The notes under the pieces are model-generated. The model made no database searches, was not told the origin of the DNA, and saw nothing but the letters and a program-made list of their open reading frames with translations. Both the position numbers and the translations under genes were made by a program. Positions 7,239 through 14,521 of a stretch of DNA of 18,039 bases are shown in pieces. This stretch comes from UPXZ01 sp035402725 (GTDB lineage: Bacteria > Bacteroidota > Bacteroidia > Bacteroidales > Paludibacteraceae), in contig DAONDU010000034.1 in NCBI GenBank assembly GCA_035402725.1, positions 1-18,039 of the forward strand. The letters are read 5' to 3'. How positions within the stretch are numbered: the first letter of the stretch is position 1; every line of letters starts with the position of its first letter.

Positions 7239-8762
7239 ATGAGTGGAGCAAAAAATTGTCCAGAAACCCCGCGTCAGAGAATGATTGGGATGATGTATCT
7301 GGTGCTTACCGCGATGCTTGCACTGAATGTGTCAAGCGAAATCCTGGAAGGCTTCGGACTGGTGGACAGAGGGTTGAAAAATACAATCGAATCGGCTGAG
7401 ATCCGTAACAAAGGGATGTATGCCGACTTTCAGGAAGAAGCTAAAAAGAATCCACAGAAAATAGGTGAATGGCTAAAACTTGCCCGGGAAGTTGAAAAAA
7501 AATCAAACGATCTTTACAACTTTATCGGTGATTACAAATACCAGATTCTGAAGATCTCTGATAAAGAAAAAGCGGATAAAAAAGCAGAAAATATTATTGC
7601 CCGCGATAATTTGGACGCAGCAGGACAGTATTCTCTCGTAGGCGGTCACTATAAGGAACTGAAGCAGAAAATAGAAGCTTATCGTGAACTTCTGATACAG
7701 ATGTCGGAAGGTGACAGGGCTAAGCAGAATATGTACAAAAAGATATTTGACACTTCGAACCGGTTCGGTAAAACCTGGCAGTCAAGTATGTTTGAAAGTA
7801 TGCCTGTAGCTGCGGTTATTACCATGCTTACCAAGTATCAGTCCGATGTCCGCTCAGCAGAAGCTGAAACAGTTCAGTATCTCAGAACGCGAGCTGATCT
7901 CAAAGACTTCCGTGTGAATAAACTGGAAGCTTTCGTTATTCCCGAGTCAAGCTATATCTTGCAGGGAGGAACTTATACCGCTAAAATTGTACTGGCTGCT
8001 ATTGATACAACATCAAGTTACGCCTATTCGGTGAATGGCGGACGGTTGTCGGGCAATGTTTACCGGGCAGGAGGCTCTACACCAGGTACCTTCAAGTACA
8101 CTGGAAGTATCTCTGTACCCAACAACGAAGGCGATATTAAATCATATCCTTTCAGCAGCGAGTACGTAGTGGGAAAACCATCAGCCACATTGTCGAATGT
8201 CGATTTAAATGTAGTTTACAAGGGTATCGACAATAAATTCAGTATTTCAGCTCCCGGTATTCCTGATGAAAACATTCGTGTGAGTGCCGAAGGTGCGTCA
8301 GTAGGCAAAGCGGGTAATTATTTTGTCATAAAACCAACTCGCGACGGGGAAATCAGAATTAATGTAATGGCTGTGATGCAGGGTAAAACGATTTCGATGG
8401 GTAGCAGTGTGTATCGGGTGAAATATCTGCCCGACCCAACAGCATTCTTCTCCTATACCGATGCCGGAGGTGTGCCAAGAACTACTCAGGATGCTCAGTT
8501 GTCCAAAAAAGCAATTCGCAGCGGACGCCTGATTGCCAGTTACGGACCGGATGAACTCGTAAAGGCTAATTTTACAATAACATCCTTTACCGTACACACG
8601 ATATTTGGTACAGCTACTTCGTCAAGTTCTGAATTCAGCCCGCGTCAGCTATCACTGATGACCGAGCTGGAAGGTGGTGATGTGGTAACATTAAAAAATA
8701 TCAAGGCAGTGGGACCCGATGGAAAAGTCCGCAGTCTGGGATTAATTCAAATAGAAATATAA
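7239..8762 (+). CDS. gldM: Type IX secretion motor shaft GldM/PorM
   Basis: A 507-residue protein, close to the usual length of about 515. It begins MSGAKNCPETPRQRMIG and has one membrane helix (about residues 15-34) followed by a large periplasmic part. In known structures GldM is a dimer whose helix crosses the GldL ring and whose four periplasmic domains reach the GldK/GldN ring, transmitting motor movement. The conserved N-terminal arginines (Arg12, Arg14) just before the helix are in place. The first periplasmic domain is helical and charged (about 40-215); the rest is beta-rich, ending SLGLIQIEI. It is followed by gldN after 31 bases. Confidence 0.94.
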   Translation: MSGAKNCPETPRQRMIGMMYLVLTAMLALNVSSEILEGFGLVDRGLKNTIESAEIRNKGMYADFQEEAKKNPQKIGEWLKLAREVEKKSNDLYNFIGDYKYQILKISDKEKADKKAENIIARDNLDAAGQYSLVGGHYKELKQKIEAYRELLIQMSEGDRAKQNMYKKIFDTSNRFGKTWQSSMFESMPVAAVITMLTKYQSDVRSAEAETVQYLRTRADLKDFRVNKLEAFVIPESSYILQGGTYTAKIVLAAIDTTSSYAYSVNGGRLSGNVYRAGGSTPGTFKYTGSISVPNNEGDIKSYPFSSEYVVGKPSATLSNVDLNVVYKGIDNKFSISAPGIPDENIRVSAEGASVGKAGNYFVIKPTRDGEIRINVMAVMQGKTISMGSSVYRVKYLPDPTAFFSYTDAGGVPRTTQDAQLSKKAIRSGRLIASYGPDELVKANFTITSFTVHTIFGTATSSSSEFSPRQLSLMTELEGGDVVTLKNIKAVGPDGKVRSLGLIQIEI

Positions 8763-8793
8763 ATCATACGAAACGAATTTACAATTCATCATT

Positions 8794-9693
8794 ATGAAAA
8801 AATATAGTGTTTTTTTGGTGATTATTTCACTGTTGCTTATTCCTTGCAAATCAAGCGCTCAGAAAACGCTCCAGTTTTTTGACGAAATCGGCGTAGAAAA
8901 ACTCCAGACTGCAGAAATGGATGCAATGGCTGATACGATTGCCGTTGTCAATCATCGCTGGGATGATATAGTTTGGTCACGCACAGTTTATCGGGTGATT
9001 GATATGCGCGATAAACAAAATTTTCAGCTATATTTTCCAATTCGTCCAAACGAACAGTATCGTAGCCTGTTTCGGGTAATGCTGGATGCAGTGGCAAATG
9101 GTGTGAATGTATATAAACGCGACCCAAGGGATATCAGACCAAGCTGGAAGGATGTGCTGACCGGTTATGAACTTTCCCGCGTATTCGCTTATGACGAGTC
9201 AACGGAGAATAACCTCATTCAGGTTGATACGCTTACCGAGCAACGTTCGGTTGGCATCGAACAGTACAGCCGTTATGTACGTAATCAACTGAAATTCCTG
9301 ATACAGGAAAAAATATTCTTCGACAAACACACTTCGAGAATGTACACCAAAATCATGGGTATAGCTCCCATGTATGCTTTACATCCCGATAACATGGACA
9401 GCAAGGAATCAATGACCTATTTCAGAAATTCAGTTATTTGCTGGTTTGCTTACGATGAACTGCGTCCCTATCTTATCAAACAGTTTGTTGTGCCAAAAGG
9501 AAATGATACCGAAAGAATGACCTTTGATGATTTCTTCAGCCAGAAGATGTATGCGAGCTACCTGCTGGGCGAAAGTGATACTTACGGACGTATGTTGCTT
9601 GAATATGCCGTAGATGAGGATGCCCTCAAAGCCGAACAGAAACGTATTGAAACAGAACTTGTAAATTTCGAGGAAGATCTCTGGGAATATTAA
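8794..9693 (+). CDS. gldN: Type IX secretion ring protein GldN/PorN
   Basis: A 299-residue periplasmic protein with a signal peptide (hydrophobic residues 5-16, cleavage near SSAQ at about 20-23). GldN/PorN partners GldK/PorK in the outer-membrane-associated ring and contacts the tip of GldM. Family features include RWDDIVWSRTVYRVIDMRDKQ (about 51-71), NFQLYFPIRPNEQYRSLFR and VYKRDPRDIRPSW. It is the last gene of the block: a strong terminator begins 25 bases after its stop. Confidence 0.94.
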   Translation: MKKYSVFLVIISLLLIPCKSSAQKTLQFFDEIGVEKLQTAEMDAMADTIAVVNHRWDDIVWSRTVYRVIDMRDKQNFQLYFPIRPNEQYRSLFRVMLDAVANGVNVYKRDPRDIRPSWKDVLTGYELSRVFAYDESTENNLIQVDTLTEQRSVGIEQYSRYVRNQLKFLIQEKIFFDKHTSRMYTKIMGIAPMYALHPDNMDSKESMTYFRNSVICWFAYDELRPYLIKQFVVPKGNDTERMTFDDFFSQKMYASYLLGESDTYGRMLLEYAVDEDALKAEQKRIETELVNFEEDLWEY

Positions 9694-9718
9694 GTTCATA
9701 AAGTCAAATAATACGAAG

Positions 9719-9748
9719 AAAGACGGCATAAACAGCCGTCTTTTTTTG
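9719..9748 (+). terminator. Rho-independent terminator after gldN
   Basis: A 9-bp stem, AAAGACGGC (9719-9727) with GCCGTCTTT (9735-9743), closes a 7-base loop and runs directly into a T tract. It lies 25 bases beyond the gldN stop and just before the promoter box of the response-regulator gene, so it separates the two transcription units. Confidence 0.9.
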
Positions 9749-9763
9749 TAAGCAAAAAATAAC

Positions 9764-9771
9764 TAACTTTG
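9764..9771 (+). promoter_or_regulatory. -7 box for the response regulator-mnmA unit
   Basis: TAACTTTG matches TAnnTTTG exactly, 25 bases before the ATG at 9797. A TTTG at 9745-9748 is only 15 bases upstream, shorter than the usual spacing, so the -33 element is uncertain. Confidence 0.6.
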
Positions 9772-9796
9772 CGACAGCAATTTAAAAGTACAATTC

Positions 9797-10447
9797 ATGC
9801 AAGAGATTATTCTGTCAGATAATCAGGATATTACCCGGGCAGGTTTAATGCAAATCTTCTCTTCAGAATTTACGTGTCATTTTGTAGAGGCTAAAAATAA
9901 AAAAGAGCTTATAAATTGTCTCGAAAATTGTACCGAAGCAATCGTTGTGCTTGATTACACCCTGTCTGATTTTCAGCGTGTCGAAGACTTGCTGATGGTC
10001 AGTGCCCGGTTTCAGGATGCAGGATGGCTGCTTATATCCAATGAATTGAGGGATGAATTTGTAAGGAACATATACCTGAATGCCGAGAATTTCAGTATCG
10101 TTTATAAGGATTGCAGCACGGAGGAGTTACTGATGGCGATGCGCGGGTTGCAGAAGGGGCAGCGGTATATAAGTAACACCGTTTCAAAAAACTTACTGGA
10201 AAGTGCATTCCGGCAACAAACCGGCGACAGCAACACCAAACTTACTGCAACCGAAAAGGAAATTCTGAAAGATATAGCATCCGGAAAAACCACAAAGGAA
10301 ATATCTGATCAGCGGCATGTAAGTACGCATACCATCGTCAGTCACCGGAAGAATATTTTCAGAAAAATTGGGGTGAACAATGTGCATGAAGCAACAAAAT
10401 ACGCTGTAAAAGCCGGACTTATCGATCTGGCAGATTATTTTATTTAA
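9797..10447 (+). CDS. NarL/FixJ-type response regulator (LuxR HTH)
   Basis: A 216-residue two-domain regulator. The receiver domain (about residues 1-115) has the phosphoacceptor Asp53 in VVLDYT, Ser81 at the switch position and Lys104 in VYKDCS. The acidic pocket has Asp8-Asn9 where most receivers have two acids. The C-terminal LuxR-type helix-turn-helix (about 148-210) reads TATEKEILKDIASGKTTKEI and then STHTIVSHRKNIFRKIGV. No histidine kinase is in the window, so the partner and target genes are unknown. It follows the gld terminator, has its own promoter box and is followed by mnmA after 13 bases. Confidence 0.88.
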   Translation: MQEIILSDNQDITRAGLMQIFSSEFTCHFVEAKNKKELINCLENCTEAIVVLDYTLSDFQRVEDLLMVSARFQDAGWLLISNELRDEFVRNIYLNAENFSIVYKDCSTEELLMAMRGLQKGQRYISNTVSKNLLESAFRQQTGDSNTKLTATEKEILKDIASGKTTKEISDQRHVSTHTIVSHRKNIFRKIGVNNVHEATKYAVKAGLIDLADYFI

Positions 10448-10460
10448 GAGAATTATAACA

Positions 10461-11522
10461 ATGAATATAGCGACATTAATTTCTGGAGGCGTTGACAGTT
10501 CGGTAGTGGTACATCTACTTAAAGAGAGCGGAATAACACCTTCGCTGTTTTATATCAAGATAGGAATGGACGATGATGAGTTGCTTCATTGCAGTTCGGA
10601 GGAGGATATAGAAATGGCCAGTCTGGTTGCCCGTAAATACGGATGTAAGCTGGAAGTGGTTGATTTACATAAGGAATACTGGGATAATGTGGTGGCATAC
10701 ACCATCGACAAAGCCAAAAAAGGGTTGACACCCAATCCGGATGTCATGTGCAATAAGCTGATTAAGTTTGGTGTTTTCGAACAGCGAGTAGGGATCAGTT
10801 TCGACAAGACTGCAACCGGTCATTATGCGACGACTATTGAAAAGGATGGTAAAGTCTTTCTGGGAACAGCGAAAGATCCTGTGAAGGATCAGACTGATTT
10901 TCTGGCACAGATAAATTACCTGCAGGTATCCAAACTGATGTTCCCCATCGGTCATCTGATGAAGAGCGAAGTAAGAAAAATCGCGGAAAACGTGCAGCTT
11001 CCCTCTGCAAAACGTCACGACAGTCAGGGTATTTGCTTCCTGGGTAAAGTGAATTATAACGATTTTATCCGGCGGTATCTCGGTGTGAAGCAGGGGCCAA
11101 TCGTTGAGCTGGAAACCGGAAGAATTCTGGGGCATCACAACGGTTACTGGTTTCATACGGTAGGCCAGCGCAAAGGCCTTGGACTTTCGGGTGGGCCCTG
11201 GTATGTGATCCGGAAAGACGTGGAATCCAATATTGTTTGGGCTTCAAAAGGTTTTGAGGTGGAATCTCAGTACGGATATGAATTTGCGATGAATGATTTC
11301 CATTTTATTACAGAGAATCCATGGAAAGACACAGAAGAAAGTGTTGATATAACCTTTAAAATCAGACATACACCGGAATTTACCAAAGGTAAGATTATTA
11401 AGACCGCTACTGGTTACCGCATAGTTTCAGAAGACAAACTTCAGGGGATAGCAGCCGGACAATTTGGTGTAGTGTATGACGAAGCGTCAGGTATCTGCAT
11501 TGGCAGCGGTGAAATCGTCTGA
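10461..11522 (+). CDS. mnmA: tRNA-specific 2-thiouridylase MnmA
   Basis: A 353-residue cytoplasmic enzyme that adenylates and thiolates U34 of the wobble position in Lys, Glu and Gln tRNAs. The PP-loop SGGVDSS (residues 8-14) is intact. Both catalytic cysteines are present: Cys97 in NPDVMCNKLIKF and Cys192 in GICFLG. The GHYAT segment (about 120-124), the HTVGQRKGLGLSGG region and the C-terminal beta-barrel domain complete the family pattern at normal length. It begins 13 bases after the response-regulator stop and is probably co-transcribed with it. It converges with the START-like gene, leaving 9 bases between the two stops. Confidence 0.92.
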   Translation: MNIATLISGGVDSSVVVHLLKESGITPSLFYIKIGMDDDELLHCSSEEDIEMASLVARKYGCKLEVVDLHKEYWDNVVAYTIDKAKKGLTPNPDVMCNKLIKFGVFEQRVGISFDKTATGHYATTIEKDGKVFLGTAKDPVKDQTDFLAQINYLQVSKLMFPIGHLMKSEVRKIAENVQLPSAKRHDSQGICFLGKVNYNDFIRRYLGVKQGPIVELETGRILGHHNGYWFHTVGQRKGLGLSGGPWYVIRKDVESNIVWASKGFEVESQYGYEFAMNDFHFITENPWKDTEESVDITFKIRHTPEFTKGKIIKTATGYRIVSEDKLQGIAAGQFGVVYDEASGICIGSGEIV

Positions 11523-11531
11523 CAGCAGGAA

Positions 11532-11915
11532 TTACATCCCGCCAATCCGGCATAAATTTTCAATCTGTTTGTTCCAAAGCAGTATGGCGTCTTCTCTCTC
11601 GCCGGGCGTCGCATAATCGGTAACAATCAGTCCTACATGCCCGCTCAGGTCAAGCGAAACAATCTCCAGCTGAAAATAGGCTTCTGTGTCTTTATCATCC
11701 TCCCACTGGAAACAGATAAGTTTTCCTTCCTTAACCTGTTTCAGGATGGCAATCTGCTCATGACCTTCCCAGCTGAAAGTGTATTCATTTCCTTCGACAG
11801 TTACTGCATCTGAAAACCATTCAGCCAGCCCGAGAGGTGTTCCTATCATTTTCCAGAGAATAGCTTCAGAAGCATTATTCAATGGATATTCGATTGTAAG
11901 TTTTTCCTTTTTCAT
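11532..11915 (-). CDS. START-like domain protein (SRPBCC fold)
   Basis: A 127-residue protein of a small Bacteroidota START-like family. The pattern is MKKEKLTIEYPLN, then ILWKMIGTPLGLAEWFSDAV (residues 19-38), FSWEG, and an ending helix LLWNKQIENLCRIGG. The fold is a helix-grip cavity that binds a hydrophobic ligand; the ligand is unknown. An in-frame extension to 11981 exists, but the ATG at 11915 matches the usual N-terminus, so it was chosen. It lies 100 bases downstream of cdd on the same strand and may share its transcript. Confidence 0.8.
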   Translation of the reverse strand: MKKEKLTIEYPLNNASEAILWKMIGTPLGLAEWFSDAVTVEGNEYTFSWEGHEQIAILKQVKEGKLICFQWEDDKDTEAYFQLEIVSLDLSGHVGLIVTDYATPGEREDAILLWNKQIENLCRIGGM

Positions 11916-12015
11916 CCGTTCACGTGTTGGTTGGTTAATATTGAACACAAATACGGCAAGTTTCGCAATCTGACTCTGCAACTATTCATATCCGGAATCC
12001 GGCAGCACTCTCCGG

Positions 12016-12498
12016 TTAAAGTGTTAAACTGTCTTTCCCGAAACTAAGGGGAAGCAATTGCTTAATGCTGTCGAACACATATATTTTATCTGTACCGTAC
12101 AGAATTACTTTTATCGCCTGGCCGTATCTGTTTTCAGTCTCCAGCAAAACCTGCCGGCAGGCACCACAGGGCGTAACAGGCTCAGAGGTGAATTTACCGT
12201 TGGTGAAAGCAGCGATGGCCAGTAACTTAACAGGAATGTCAGGATGTTGAGAATTGGCATAGAAAATGGCTGTCCGTTCAGCACAAGTTCCGGAAGGATA
12301 GGCCGAATTTTCCTGATTGTTTCCTCCGACAACAATTCCGTTTTCCAGTAATACAGCTGCGCCTACGTGAAATTCAGAGTAGGGAGCGTAAGATTTCTGA
12401 GTTTGTTTCTTTGCTTCTTCAATTAATGAGATGTATTCTGAAGGAATTTCATCCGGTTGAAATACTGAAATTTTTATTTCGTGACTGATATATTGCAT
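12016..12498 (-). CDS. cdd: Cytidine deaminase
   Basis: A 160-residue homotetrameric-type enzyme that deaminates cytidine and deoxycytidine to uridine in pyrimidine salvage. Zinc ligands and the catalytic acid are visible: TCAERTA (Cys72, Glu74) and PCGACRQ (Cys111, Cys114). The early SYAPYSEFHVGAA segment (36-48) and the ENSAYPSG substrate loop (63-70) are also typical. A longer frame begins with TTG at 12525, but that codon lies inside the -7 promoter box, upstream of the expected transcript start, so the ATG at 12498 is preferred. Confidence 0.92.
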   Translation of the reverse strand: MQYISHEIKISVFQPDEIPSEYISLIEEAKKQTQKSYAPYSEFHVGAAVLLENGIVVGGNNQENSAYPSGTCAERTAIFYANSQHPDIPVKLLAIAAFTNGKFTSEPVTPCGACRQVLLETENRYGQAIKVILYGTDKIYVFDSIKQLLPLSFGKDSLTL

Positions 12499-12522
12499 GA
12501 ACTTGATATTTGGGTTATGGTA

Positions 12523-12530
12523 CAAATATA
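12523..12530 (-). promoter_or_regulatory. -7 box for cdd
   Basis: On the minus strand 12530-12523 reads TATATTTG, an exact TAnnTTTG match, 25 bases before the cdd ATG. A TTTG lies 15 bases further upstream, a short spacing. The expected transcript start, about 12516, excludes the TTG at 12525 as translation start. Confidence 0.6.
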
Positions 12531-12571
12531 TAAAATAATTTAACTCAAACCGCTATTTCGTCAATAAGTTT

Positions 12572-12579
12572 TATATTTG
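12572..12579 (+). promoter_or_regulatory. -7 box for the glucosaminidase gene
   Basis: TATATTTG matches the consensus exactly. Its last base is the first base of an in-frame GTG (12579), so transcription should begin after that codon and translation at the ATG at 12630. No clear -33 element was found. Confidence 0.55.
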
Positions 12580-12629
12580 TGAAAAATTTATCAATCAAAT
12601 TCAATCCGGTTTTTCTGCGATTTACGACT

Positions 12630-13568
12630 ATGAACAGATCCCTCATTTTTATCATATCATTGATATCTTTCTCCCAGACTTTTCTGGCTCAGAACAGGTC
12701 GGAATCGTACCTGAATTATATTGAGAAATATTCAAAACTGGCAGTTGAGCAACAGAAACGGTATAGAATACCCGCAAGTATCACCCTGGCACAGGGCTTA
12801 CTGGAGTCCGCAGCCGGGATGAGCGAACTTTCCCGGACGTCCAACAATCATTTTGGCATCAAATGTCACAATGGATGGGAAGGTGAAAAAGTATTTCACA
12901 AGGATGATCATGCCGAACCGGATTGTTTCAGAAAATATAAGGAGGTAAGCGAATCTTACGAAGACCATTCGTTGTTTTTGTCAAACAGACAACATTATGC
13001 TTTTCTCTTTGACTTGAATCCAACCGATTACAAAGAATGGGCTTATGGTCTGAAAAAAGCGGGCTATGCCTCGGATCCCGCATATCCCGTTAAACTGATT
13101 AAAATCATTGAAGATTATGAATTACACCAGTTCGATCTCGGCGGAAAGGTTGATTATCTCCACTCAAGAACCGAAAAGGCAGTAAGAACACATGAATCTA
13201 ATAGACTAAAAACATCTGCCGGCATTGGCGATCATGATTTATTCCGGAATAATAAGGTAATCTGCATTTTCGCTCACACCAGCGACAGCTTTGAAAGCTT
13301 AGCCAGTGAATATAATATCCCGGAGAAGAAACTGCTTCAGTACAACGATTTGAGTGAAAGCACCGACATTGTGCCCGGCACCATTATTTACCTCAAGACA
13401 AAGAAGAAAAAGGCTGCAGCCGGATTTCTGCAGCATGTGGTGAAGGAAGGCGAAAATATGTACCGTATTTCCCAAAAATACGGTATCCGGCTGGAAATGT
13501 TGTACAAGCTGAACGGTATGCCATATTCAGAAGGAGCCGAGACCGGTATGATTCTCAAACTACGATAA
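12630..13568 (+). CDS. Secreted glucosaminidase with two LysM repeats
   Basis: A 312-residue exported protein with signal peptide (hydrophobic residues 4-19, cleavage near FLAQ at 18-21). The catalytic domain (about 24-168) belongs to the GH73/mannosyl-glycoprotein endo-beta-N-acetylglucosaminidase family, which cuts peptidoglycan glycan chains; Glu59 in AQGLLESA is the expected catalytic acid and NNHFGIKC (72-79) is a family motif. Two LysM modules follow, about 209-256 and 268-312, which would bind peptidoglycan. A GTG at 12579 would add 17 residues ahead of the signal peptide, but it overlaps the promoter box. The DUF721 gene starts 4 bases after the stop. Confidence 0.88.
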   Translation: MNRSLIFIISLISFSQTFLAQNRSESYLNYIEKYSKLAVEQQKRYRIPASITLAQGLLESAAGMSELSRTSNNHFGIKCHNGWEGEKVFHKDDHAEPDCFRKYKEVSESYEDHSLFLSNRQHYAFLFDLNPTDYKEWAYGLKKAGYASDPAYPVKLIKIIEDYELHQFDLGGKVDYLHSRTEKAVRTHESNRLKTSAGIGDHDLFRNNKVICIFAHTSDSFESLASEYNIPEKKLLQYNDLSESTDIVPGTIIYLKTKKKKAAAGFLQHVVKEGENMYRISQKYGIRLEMLYKLNGMPYSEGAETGMILKLR

Positions 13569-13572
13569 TCCG

Positions 13573-13863
13573 ATGCGAAGAAAAAATACGGAAAAACTGA
13601 GTGATATTCTCGGTGTAGTACTGAAGCAAAATCACCTGGATGAAAAACTCTACGAAACAAGGGTTCTAAAATCATGGCCTGGTGTTCTGGGTGATAATGT
13701 AATGAAGTACACGTCCGATATTTATTTCAACAGAAAGAAACTTTATGTAAAGTTAACATCCTCTGTTCTCAGACAGGAACTTTTCATTACCCGCGAAGAA
13801 ATTCGAAATTCACTGAACAATTTTGTCGGTTTTCCGGTTGTAAAAGAGATTGTGTTTCTGTAA
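13573..13863 (+). CDS. DUF721 (DciA-like) protein
   Basis: A 96-residue DUF721 protein. Features are LSDILGVVLKQNHLDEKL at the N-terminus, the W-P pattern in LKSWPGVLGDNVMKYT, and the strand KKLYVKLTSSVLRQELF. DUF721 contains DciA, the helicase-loading factor of many bacteria; whether this short Bacteroidota form has that role is not shown by the sequence. It starts 4 bases after the glucosaminidase stop, indicating translational coupling. No signal peptide is present, so it acts in the cytoplasm despite its secreted neighbour. Confidence 0.82.
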   Translation: MRRKNTEKLSDILGVVLKQNHLDEKLYETRVLKSWPGVLGDNVMKYTSDIYFNRKKLYVKLTSSVLRQELFITREEIRNSLNNFVGFPVVKEIVFL

Positions 13864-13894
13864 TAAACTTTAATGCAAACTTACACTGCTTCCG

Positions 13895-14467
13895 ATGGAT
13901 TATGAAGCTGTAATATCACACAGGCTAACGAAGGAAGAAGTACTCATAGTACGCGATGAGTTGATTTCAGAAAAGGAAAGTTTTTCTGATTTTTTTCAGT
14001 TAATATTTCAGAAACCTGTAAAAACTGCCTGGCAGGTTGCCTGGATATGTGAGAAAGTGAGTGAAGCGGATGTGACGATGTTTACCGACGAAGATTATCA
14101 TCAACTGATGGACTTCACGCTGACCAATAATGAAGACGGTCTGCAACGACTCTGTCTTTCTATAATACTTAACCTGCCTTTGAGAAAACCAGTATCTGTT
14201 GAATTTATCAATCTTTGTTTTGATCAGATGATTTCGCCCCGCAAGCCTGTTGGAGTGCAGGTACTTTCGATGAAAATCTTACGCAAAATCTGTATTGCAG
14301 TGCCTGATCTTGGCGACGAACTGCTCGTCATTCTTGAAAATACCGACGATTTGACATATAGTCCGGGATTTATTTCGGCCCGTAAACATGTGATTAAATC
14401 ATTGAAAACTAATAGTAAAGGTGGATTTGGGGTAAACGGAAGGTTAAAAGATTATGCAGAATGGTAA
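13895..14467 (+). CDS. Unrecognised helical protein, HEAT-repeat-like
   Basis: A 190-residue cytoplasmic protein without recognised catalytic motifs. It is almost entirely predicted helix, with paired amphipathic helices (for example residues 40-56, 66-93 and 100-134) that resemble HEAT/ARM repeats and would suit protein binding. It starts 31 bases after the DUF721 gene on the same strand and is probably in that operon. The ending is basic and glycine-rich (about 172-182). Confidence 0.7.
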   Translation: MDYEAVISHRLTKEEVLIVRDELISEKESFSDFFQLIFQKPVKTAWQVAWICEKVSEADVTMFTDEDYHQLMDFTLTNNEDGLQRLCLSIILNLPLRKPVSVEFINLCFDQMISPRKPVGVQVLSMKILRKICIAVPDLGDELLVILENTDDLTYSPGFISARKHVIKSLKTNSKGGFGVNGRLKDYAEW

Positions 14468-14484
14468 TTTAATTGTTACCTTTG
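14453..14484 (+). promoter_or_regulatory. Promoter of the carboxylase genes
   Basis: TACCTTTG at 14477-14484 is an exact -7 match followed by GCAC, and TATG (14453-14456) lies 20 bases upstream as a one-mismatch -33 element. The ATG is 37 bases downstream. The -33 part overlaps the end of the preceding gene. Confidence 0.65.
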
Positions 14485-14521
14485 CACCCGATAAAAAATT
14501 GTTTTATTTAAATTAAAAAGT

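Noticed and set aside
10665..11156. 163-codon open frame on the minus strand
   Set aside because: It is fully inside mnmA, whose motifs are intact, and shows no family features of its own.
11520..11534. Intrinsic terminator between the convergent mnmA and START-like genes
   Set aside because: Only 9 bases separate the stops and no stem with a T tract is visible there.
11916..11981. N-terminal extension of the START-like protein
   Set aside because: The extra 22 residues precede the usual family start MKKEKL and show no coding features.
11992..12002. CCGGAATCCGG palindrome as a terminator of cdd
   Set aside because: It is short, has no following T tract on either strand, and is better seen as a chance inverted repeat.
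12499..12525. N-terminal extension of cdd from a TTG codon
   Set aside because: The codon overlaps the cdd -7 box, so it would not be in the transcript.
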